Virus record (IMG/VR): IMGVR_UViG_3300031774_000067
Span: 1-35,303 of that record
Length of the DNA stretch: 35,303 nt
Direction: 5' to 3' (one strand)
DNA from: a virus
Within the stretch, counting starts at the first letter, position 1, and each line of letters starts with the position of its first letter. The position numbers and the translations under genes are program-made. The notes under the pieces are model-generated. The model worked only from the letters and a program-made list of their open reading frames with translations, had not been told where the DNA came from and searched no databases. Below, piece by piece: positions 29,856 to 35,303 of this stretch.

Positions 29856-32852
29856 ATGAAAAAGTATTTAATTTATCTGTTAATGATGATTCCTTTCTTC
29901 GGAATGGCTCAATCAAACGACAGTTGGTTCAAAGTGGAAGTTCAGTTTGATTACTACGCTCCCAGTGAATCATTCGCACTATTAACTCAAACAGGCGATA
30001 CCTTAGTTAATTATCAACCTCAAAACCCATTTGAACTATGGTCAACTGTAGTTCAAGCGGATTCAGGAGATATCGATATCTCATTATTGGATTCTTACGG
30101 AGATGGTTGGCAAGGTGGCCCACAAAACAACAATTCAAACACAACGGCATTTATAAGAATATCAAATGAGTGTCAAGACACAATATTAGATTTAGATATA
30201 ACAGCATTGGGAAATTTTACTCAATATGATACATCTTTTGTTTTAGACCCATGTGCACCACCTGTTTGTAATATTCAAAATGAAACCACATATCAGATAT
30301 GTTTAAATGGGCCCAATTCAGCTGGTGAACAAGTATTAGTAGTATGGGAATGGGAAAACGAATGGTGTGACCCAGTCAATGTAATCTATGGTAACGAAGA
30401 AGGATGGGGGCCATTTACACAAGGTGTAAACCCAGGTGCTACCAATTATGGAATGTTGGCAGGTAACGGACAAATGCCACCTAATTGGGAAGTAGAACAT
30501 TATGCATATGTAGAATACGCAGATGGTTCAGTATCAGACACAATGACATTTACACCAACACCATGTATATCAGGATGTACAGATTCAACTCAAGAAGCAT
30601 TTAACCCTTGGGCTAATGAAGATGATGGAAGTTGTAACGTAACTGTTTGCGACCCAGCAACTGAATATCCAATCACAATGGAAATCACATTAGATAACTG
30701 GCCAAGTGAAACTGGTTGGACTATGAATAGTGGTGGTATTTTACAAGAAGTATTACCAGGTGAATATGATTACTCTGATTTTGGACAAACTTATACTTAC
30801 AATTTTTGTGTATCTCAAACAGCAGGATTTGAATTAATCCTTACAGATACATATGGTGATGGTATGGGTGGTACTCAAACATCTGGACCAGGTACAGTTG
30901 TTATAAAAGATTGTGCTGGTGATACTCTTTGGGAAATGACTAATCCAAACTTTGGAACTACACTTTATTCAGGTCAAACAATGGCAACTTCATGTCCTGT
31001 TATTCCTGATGTGTTCGGATGTACAGACCCAGATTATCAAGAATATAATGATTCAGCAAACGTAGATGATGGGAGTTGTGCTACACTTCACATTTATGGA
31101 TGTATGGATACAAACTCAATTAACTATGATTCAACAGCAACAAAACAATCGATTGTAGAACAATGTGATTACACATTAACTATAGAAGATGCTGGTGGTG
31201 ATGGTTGGGGTAACTCATACTTAGGTGTATCACAAGGTGGTGTACCTCTTGGAACTTATACAATGGGGCCAGGTTTATATGAACAATCATTCCAAATTCA
31301 ATTGGAAACAGATAAAGAAGTAGATGTTTACTATTTCGAAGTTAAAGGACCTCAACAATCAAATCAACAAGTAGAGTTTCAAACTTTACAAAACTCATTT
31401 ACATTAGAAAATGCAGATAGTGTTGTTCTATTACAAGAAGGACAGAATCCATTCTCTAATAACGGAGCAGATGCATTACAATCATTTGAAGCCCCATTCT
31501 ATACAGTTTATTCAGGATTACCTTATTGTGGTGATTATTGTATTCCAATCGTAGAAGGATGTATGGATTCAACTTCATTAAATTATAATCCTGATGCGAA
31601 TGTAGATGATGGAACTTGTATTCCTTATATTGAAGGATGTATGAATCCATTGGCATTTAATTATGATTCTACTGCAACTGTAGATGATGGTAGTTGTGTA
31701 CCTGTAGTTGTAGGTTGTATGGATGATACACAATTCAACTATGATTCTACAGCAAATACACCAGGTACTTGTGTTCCATTTATCTATGGATGTACAGACC
31801 CGAATTCATTTAACTATGACCCGAATGCTAATACAGACGATAGTAGTTGTGTACCAATCATTTATGGTTGTACAGACCCAACATCATTTAATTATGATTC
31901 TACAGCAAATACGGATGATGGTTCGTGTATTGCTAGAATCTACGGATGTACTGATTCAACTCAGTTCAACTACGACCCAACAGCAAATACAGATGATGGA
32001 AGTTGTCAACCATTTATATATGGGTGTATGGATGTTAACTCATTAAACTATGACCCAACCGCTAATACCAATCAGGTATCAGCAACGGATTTCACAAATC
32101 CTTGTATTCCTATTGTATATGGATGTATGGATTCAACATCATTTAATTATGACCCAACCGCAAATGTAGATAACGGAAGTTGTGTACCATTTATATATGG
32201 TTGTATGGATGTTAATTCGTTTAATTACGACCCAACGGCAAATGTAAACCAAGTATCAGCAACCGATTTATCGAATCCTTGTATTCCGATTGTGTATGGT
32301 TGTACTGATTCAACTTCAGTAAACTATGACCCGAATGCAAATGTTGATAACGGAAGTTGTATTACGGCAGTTGTAGGATGTACGGATGTAGCAGCTTACA
32401 ATTATGACCCGAACGCAAACGTATCTGATTCAACGGCTTGTTTATATGATGCAGGTTGTGTTGGTGGACCAGGTGAACCATATTGGTTAAACAATCCTTG
32501 TTATGCGTGGGTAATTGATGTAGACCAATACTGTTGTGATACAGAATGGGATTCAGATTGTGCATCACTATATGATTATTGTGTAGATGGATATCCATTA
32601 GATGTTGAAAGTTTAGGTGGAAACAGAATCGCTGTATTCCCAAATCCAACATCTGATAAAATTAATATAAGTACTACTTTGAAAGATGTAAATTATGTTT
32701 TATATGATTTGACTGGTAGAGTACTAAAAAGTGGTGAAGATGTTAAACAAAGTGAGATTGATATAAGTATCTATCCAAATGCTGTTTACTTACTTCAAAT
32801 AGAGTATGGTGGAAACATATACAATAAGAAAATTATAAAGGAGAACAGATAA
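29856..32852 (+). CDS. Giant secreted Cys-repeat protein with T9SS C-terminal sorting domain
   Basis: The product is 998 residues. It has a Sec signal peptide (MKKYLIYLL core, ending MAQ). The N-terminal half holds three copies of a D-x-x-GDGW/M-G type loop (DSYGDGWQGG, DTYGDGMGG, DAGGDGWGN), probably beta-sandwich modules. There are about 14 copies of a unit GC(T/M)D...(F/L)NYDP.AN.DDGSC, 11 of them in tandem (residues about 568-865). The last ~77 residues are a classic T9SS type A sorting domain: IAVFPNPTSDKINIS, then YVLYDLTGRVLKSG, DISIYPNAVYLLQI, and KKIIKENR. By family it should cross the inner membrane by Sec and the outer membrane by the host T9SS. Cys pairs may form disulfides outside the cell. 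Its leader (29775-29855) has no good ribosome site near the ATG. Role unknown. Confidence 0.9.
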   Translation: MKKYLIYLLMMIPFFGMAQSNDSWFKVEVQFDYYAPSESFALLTQTGDTLVNYQPQNPFELWSTVVQADSGDIDISLLDSYGDGWQGGPQNNNSNTTAFIRISNECQDTILDLDITALGNFTQYDTSFVLDPCAPPVCNIQNETTYQICLNGPNSAGEQVLVVWEWENEWCDPVNVIYGNEEGWGPFTQGVNPGATNYGMLAGNGQMPPNWEVEHYAYVEYADGSVSDTMTFTPTPCISGCTDSTQEAFNPWANEDDGSCNVTVCDPATEYPITMEITLDNWPSETGWTMNSGGILQEVLPGEYDYSDFGQTYTYNFCVSQTAGFELILTDTYGDGMGGTQTSGPGTVVIKDCAGDTLWEMTNPNFGTTLYSGQTMATSCPVIPDVFGCTDPDYQEYNDSANVDDGSCATLHIYGCMDTNSINYDSTATKQSIVEQCDYTLTIEDAGGDGWGNSYLGVSQGGVPLGTYTMGPGLYEQSFQIQLETDKEVDVYYFEVKGPQQSNQQVEFQTLQNSFTLENADSVVLLQEGQNPFSNNGADALQSFEAPFYTVYSGLPYCGDYCIPIVEGCMDSTSLNYNPDANVDDGTCIPYIEGCMNPLAFNYDSTATVDDGSCVPVVVGCMDDTQFNYDSTANTPGTCVPFIYGCTDPNSFNYDPNANTDDSSCVPIIYGCTDPTSFNYDSTANTDDGSCIARIYGCTDSTQFNYDPTANTDDGSCQPFIYGCMDVNSLNYDPTANTNQVSATDFTNPCIPIVYGCMDSTSFNYDPTANVDNGSCVPFIYGCMDVNSFNYDPTANVNQVSATDLSNPCIPIVYGCTDSTSVNYDPNANVDNGSCITAVVGCTDVAAYNYDPNANVSDSTACLYDAGCVGGPGEPYWLNNPCYAWVIDVDQYCCDTEWDSDCASLYDYCVDGYPLDVESLGGNRIAVFPNPTSDKINISTTLKDVNYVLYDLTGRVLKSGEDVKQSEIDISIYPNAVYLLQIEYGGNIYNKKIIKENR
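31557..32450 (+). repeat. Eleven tandem Cys-rich repeats within the T9SS cargo gene
   Basis: Each unit is about 25-33 codons, beginning GC(T/M)D or GCMN and containing NYDP/NYDS, AN or AT, and a DDGSC-type ending. Most are 26 codons; two (from 32022 and 32199) have an insert containing NQVSATD and are 33 codons. Looser relatives lie upstream near 30577, 31017 and 31099. The DNA copies differ by many synonymous changes. Confidence 0.9.
32022..32375 (+). repeat. Direct duplication of a 177-bp (59-codon) double repeat
   Basis: Unit 1 (32022-32198) and unit 2 (32199-32375) each encode one long repeat followed by one short repeat (GCMDVNS..NYDP.. then CIPIVYGC.DSTS.NYDP). I count 47 of 59 identical residues, and about 18 codons changed only synonymously. 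It is a higher-order duplication within the larger array. Confidence 0.88.
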
Positions 32853-32853
32853 A

Positions 32854-33975
32854 ATGAAAAAAATATTTATAGTATTATTATGTTTACCTTTCGTTATGTT
32901 AGGACAGGATACAAAAGTAATCCTTCCAGGTGTAGAACAGAAGAAAGAAGAAGTAAAAAAACCATCTGAATTTCAGAAGAAACTAAAAAGAGAGTTTAAG
33001 TTCTCTACATTCTATGTTGCATTCAATGGTAATAACTCTGTTTCAGATGTAACAAGTTATTCAGTAACAGATGGGTTGACATCAACTAGAACATCAACAC
33101 CATATGATTATTCAGCAGTATTTGGTATTAGAAAAATTCAAAGATTTGGATACGAACCAAATATTCAAAACAGATTTAAAAATGGTACTGAGAACTCATT
33201 CTCAGATGCCGCAACTATCGGTAGTAAATCAAAAGGATTTGAATATCTATTTGAATTAGATTATAGAAGGCAACAAGGTAAATCATTCCTTAGTCAAGAC
33301 CACTTCATAAGATATATTGCTGATAAGTATGTTTTAAAAGTTGAGTATTTAGAAGATGCATTTGCAGATATTAACTACTTTGAATCATCTCAGAGATATA
33401 GACATAAATTCAACAGAAAGTTCTCAGTAAATGTAGGTGCAGTACAGAGAATTTCAGAACCTTATGGATTCGACCCTTTAGCAGATTGGATATTACAGAC
33501 AGGTGATATTCACTTTACTAATTTAGCAATCGAAGAAATGGGTTATGGTGTAGATTTTTCTGATGTAGATAACATTCAATACTTAAATCCAGCTGGGAAT
33601 GTGGTTGCAACGAGTACCGAAGTATGGGAAGCTGTCGTTATTCCACAAGTTTTATCAGATTATGTTGCCAGAGAAAGAGCATTACTTCCTCAAAAATGGG
33701 AATACTCTTTAGTATTGGGCTTCGATTACTATTATTATAGTAAAGATTTTTGGTTACACTCTTGGGGTAACTTACTGCCTTATCACCTAAAAAGTGATAA
33801 ACAATACAGTTATCATAAGTACAATGGTGGAAATTGGATAGATTATTCAGGTGGTTTAGTATTTGGATATAGATTCACAAAATCATTAGGAATATTTACA
33901 GAAGGTAAATACCACAAATATTGGAATCGTAGTTGGTACGATTTCTCAATGGGTGTTAACTTTATAATATTATAG
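32854..33975 (+). CDS. Predicted outer-membrane beta-barrel protein
   Basis: The product is 373 residues. Signal peptide: KKIFIVLLCLPFVML, cleaved near GQD. A Lys/Glu-rich stretch follows (EQKKEEVKKPSEFQKKLKREF), then many alternating aromatic strands (YVAFNGNNSVS, FEYLFELDYRRQ, YVLKVEYLEDAF, WEYSLVLGFDYYYYSKDFW). The end is WYDFSMGVNFIIL, a typical final barrel strand with Phe close to the C-terminus. It follows the T9SS cargo by one base, with an AAGGAG site 20 bases upstream, so the two are cotranscribed. It does not show the N-terminal pattern of PorP/SprF partners, so a secretion-anchor role is only a possibility. Confidence 0.7.
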   Translation: MKKIFIVLLCLPFVMLGQDTKVILPGVEQKKEEVKKPSEFQKKLKREFKFSTFYVAFNGNNSVSDVTSYSVTDGLTSTRTSTPYDYSAVFGIRKIQRFGYEPNIQNRFKNGTENSFSDAATIGSKSKGFEYLFELDYRRQQGKSFLSQDHFIRYIADKYVLKVEYLEDAFADINYFESSQRYRHKFNRKFSVNVGAVQRISEPYGFDPLADWILQTGDIHFTNLAIEEMGYGVDFSDVDNIQYLNPAGNVVATSTEVWEAVVIPQVLSDYVARERALLPQKWEYSLVLGFDYYYYSKDFWLHSWGNLLPYHLKSDKQYSYHKYNGGNWIDYSGGLVFGYRFTKSLGIFTEGKYHKYWNRSWYDFSMGVNFIIL

Positions 33976-33985
33976 GGGTAAAAAG

Positions 33986-34270
33986 ATGGCAAAACAAATA
34001 GGAGAAGAAACTAAAATTACATTAGATTTAAAAACGATTGCTATGATTTTAGTTGGGGTTGCAACAGTAGTAGGTATGTGGTTCGCTTTACAAGCGGATA
34101 TAGAAGAAGCAAAAGAACTTCCAATAGCACCACCACCAGATGTAACTAGAATGGAATACGATATGAAAGACCAATTGATACGTCAAACAATTATGACTAC
34201 TCAAGAGGACGTTCAAGAACTTAAAGAAGATATGAAACGTATTGAAGAAAAAATAGACAAACTACGATAA
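33986..34270 (+). CDS. Membrane-anchored coiled-coil protein of the lysis region
   Basis: The product is 94 residues. A cytoplasmic N-terminus (AKQIGEETKITLDLKT) precedes one transmembrane helix (about 17-38, IAMILVGVATVVGMWFAL). Then follows a proline-rich turn (PIAPPPD) and a C-terminal coiled coil (QEDVQELKEDMKRIEEKIDKL). This layout (one helix plus coiled coil) is seen in inner-membrane spanin-like and XhlA-like lysis proteins; membership in either is not shown. A GGGG-type site precedes the ATG. Confidence 0.65.
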   Translation: MAKQIGEETKITLDLKTIAMILVGVATVVGMWFALQADIEEAKELPIAPPPDVTRMEYDMKDQLIRQTIMTTQEDVQELKEDMKRIEEKIDKLR

Positions 34271-34282
34271 AAAGGGGTTCAT

Positions 34283-34609
34283 ATGAAAAAGTTTTTATTA
34301 ATACCATTCATACTACTTAGTAACCTATTAGGAGCTCAAGTAGTAGTATTGCATTTTAATGCAGGATGGAATGAGGCTAACGATGTTACTTGGGTTGATG
34401 AGTTGGAAGATTGTGAGATTGAACATATTGATATTGCAAAAAAACCAAAGTTACAACAAAAATGGAAAGTAGTTGTTGTACCTACTGTACTAATTCTTCA
34501 GTACGATGAAGAAAAGAAACGGTATCAAGCTGATTTAAGTTTTAAGATGGCAGCGACACGAGAAGAAGTTCAAAATAAAATAGATGAAATAATAATGAGT
34601 GGATTTTAA
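34283..34609 (+). CDS. Secreted thioredoxin-fold protein lacking the CXXC motif
   Basis: The product is 108 residues. Signal peptide MKKFLLIPFILLSNLLGAQ is cut at AQ. The mature part matches the thioredoxin fold: VVVLHFNAGWNEANDVTWVDEL ('F.A.WC..C' in active enzymes), DIAKKPKLQQKWKVVVVPTVLIL with the cis-Pro loop VPT, and a final helix. The active-site CxxC is replaced by NEAN after GW, and only one Cys (about residue 48) remains, so oxidoreductase activity is unlikely. It may be a periplasmic binding or assembly factor. AAAAAGGGG precedes the start. Confidence 0.75.
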   Translation: MKKFLLIPFILLSNLLGAQVVVLHFNAGWNEANDVTWVDELEDCEIEHIDIAKKPKLQQKWKVVVVPTVLILQYDEEKKRYQADLSFKMAATREEVQNKIDEIIMSGF

Positions 34610-34646
34610 CATCTACTATACTTATCGATAGAAAGGAGTTACGTTT

Positions 34647-34892
34647 ATGAAATGGATTTGGAGAAAAATTATGGCTTTTGGAAACATATTTAAAGATGAT
34701 AACGACATCAATGAAAAAAATGTAATTGGGTTTATGTCATTCGCAGTAATGACTATATTCGCAATTGTAGATTTAACAACAGGATATTTCGGAAAAGATT
34801 TAGTAATCAATGAGTTTATATACAATTCATTTGTATGGATTACATTAGGATGTTTCGGAATCGCTGGTATAGAGAAATTCGCAAAAAACTAA
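34647..34892 (+). CDS. Two-helix membrane protein, possible holin
   Basis: The product is 81 residues. A strong ribosome site (AAAGGAG, 34632-34638) supports the ATG at 34647 over the ATG at 34671. A basic N-terminus (KWIWRK) precedes two hydrophobic segments, about 27-46 (VIGFMSFAVMTIFAIVDLTT) and about 58-76 (FIYNSFVWITLGCFGIAGI), joined by a short charged loop; it ends in EKFAKN. Class II holins have this size and two-helix layout, and it lies in the lysis region, but the sequence alone cannot tell a holin from another small membrane protein. Confidence 0.6.
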   Translation: MKWIWRKIMAFGNIFKDDNDINEKNVIGFMSFAVMTIFAIVDLTTGYFGKDLVINEFIYNSFVWITLGCFGIAGIEKFAKN

Positions 34893-34916
34893 ATAAAAAT
34901 AACTTACTTAATAACA

Positions 34917-35303
34917 ATGTTAAACATAGCGGAAGAAAAGATGATTTTACTTAAAAATACCTACCTAATAGGGGGAATGGGGATAACATCTCTATGTGCT
35001 TTCTTAGGAAGTTACCTTATGGATTTGACAATGGGTAATGCAGAACAATATATGGCAGTGATGTTAGTATTATTGTTAGATGGATTCTTCGGAGTAATCG
35101 CAGGGATGAAAAGAGAGGGTTTCAAGACCTATAAAGCTCTCAAAGTTTTGAAAAATATGTTTGCGTGGGTGGTAATCCTCACCGTTATATTATCAATCGA
35201 ATTAGGATTTAAGGGTACATCTTGGTTATCCGAAACAATTATAGCACCATTTATGGTATTTCAAATGATATCAGCACTCAAAAATGCATCAATGGCTGGA
35301 TTC
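34917..35303 (+). CDS. Holin-like membrane protein (3' partial)
   Basis: 129 codons are open from ATG 34917 to the window end, so the C-terminus is missing. It has an N-terminal amphipathic segment (EEKMILLKNTYL), then hydrophobic segments ITSLCAFLGSYLM, YMAVMLVLLLDGFFGVIAGM, FAWVVILTVILSIEL and APFMVFQMISAL. The LDGFFGVIAGMKREGFKTYKALK segment matches the turn of the phage holin 4 family, where 'D...G...A.k....sS.k...G' recurs. It would form membrane lesions that free the amidase endolysin. Coordinates of the end are unknown. Confidence 0.68.
   Translation, partial: MLNIAEEKMILLKNTYLIGGMGITSLCAFLGSYLMDLTMGNAEQYMAVMLVLLLDGFFGVIAGMKREGFKTYKALKVLKNMFAWVVILTVILSIELGFKGTSWLSETIIAPFMVFQMISALKNASMAGF

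Noticed and set aside
31723-32046. Forward 107-residue frame inside the repeat gene, and reverse frames at 31456-31656 and 32362-32652
   Set aside because: They are out-of-frame readings of the Cys-repeat array; the periodic DNA keeps them open and their products are low-complexity (His/Met/Gln-rich).
31557-32450. Repeat array considered as a CRISPR
   Set aside because: The repeats are in-frame coding units about 78-99 bases long with protein-level conservation, no unique spacers of fixed length and no cas genes.
33932-33964. GTTGG, 21 nt, TAACTTTA before the 33986 gene
   Set aside because: A weak promoter-like match with mismatches in both elements; not distinguishable from chance in this composition.
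1-35303. tRNA genes, integrase, attachment sites and insertion sequences
   Set aside because: Gaps between genes are too short for them (none over about 100 bases) and no such motifs were seen.

Overview
The window is an AT-rich, densely packed stretch of a lytic-type bacteriophage genome. Every supported gene lies on the + strand, and most neighbours overlap by ATGA or TAATG or are a few bases apart. The replication genes are of the T4 type: family B DNA polymerase (gp43-like), sliding clamp (gp45-like), and both clamp-loader subunits (gp44-like and gp62-like). The host is inferred to be a member of the Bacteroidota, probably a flavobacterium. The evidence is Sec signal peptides ending in the Bacteroidota-like AQ/GQ, a type IX secretion (T9SS) C-terminal sorting domain, a Bacteroidota histone H1-like (Hc1) protein, and promoters resembling the Bacteroidota -33/-7 consensus (TTTG, about 20 nt, TAnnTTTG). 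No virion structural genes, tRNA genes, integrase, insertion sequences or CRISPR arrays were recognised. No gene-free stretch exceeds about 100 bases.

Layout: (1) 1-2746: a GIY-YIG protein with a ParB-like middle (its start lies outside the window), a small HTH protein, and a DNA methyltransferase. (2) 2747-3294: a single outer-membrane barrel gene closed by a strong hairpin terminator. (3) 3303-10961: the replication block, with polymerase, clamp, a second and paralogous methyltransferase, clamp loader, Hc1-like histone, zinc-ribbon protein, gp62-like subunit, a conserved small protein, and a DUF1599/Nmad1 protein. (4) 10989-12863: PD-(D/E)XK nuclease, secreted transglycosylase-like protein, and SLOG/DUF2493 protein. 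(5) 12897-28327: a 15.4 kb sugar island of 15 genes. It holds GT-B, GT-A and GT2 glycosyltransferases, a MocA/FAD fusion, a GT9-like/methyltransferase fusion, a DUF616 protein, a nucleotidyltransferase/kinase-like protein, a short UDP-sugar dehydrogenase, a DegT aminotransferase and an RmlD-like reductase. (6) 28344-28855: three small genes, two of them overlapping out of frame. (7) 28893-35303: endolysin amidase, a 998-residue T9SS cargo with Cys-rich repeats, a second outer-membrane barrel, a membrane-anchored coiled coil, a periplasmic thioredoxin-fold protein, a two-helix membrane protein, and a holin-like protein cut by the window end.

How the parts may work together (inference): regions 1 and 3 copy and mark the phage DNA. 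Region 5 could build and transfer an unusual sugar onto a host surface glycan, a virion protein or another acceptor. Regions 2 and 7 send at least four phage proteins into or through the host envelope and then lyse the cell. Two genome-scale signals stand out. The tetranucleotide GATC appears to be completely absent from all 35.3 kb. A promoter motif with an exact 20-nt spacer recurs at five places.
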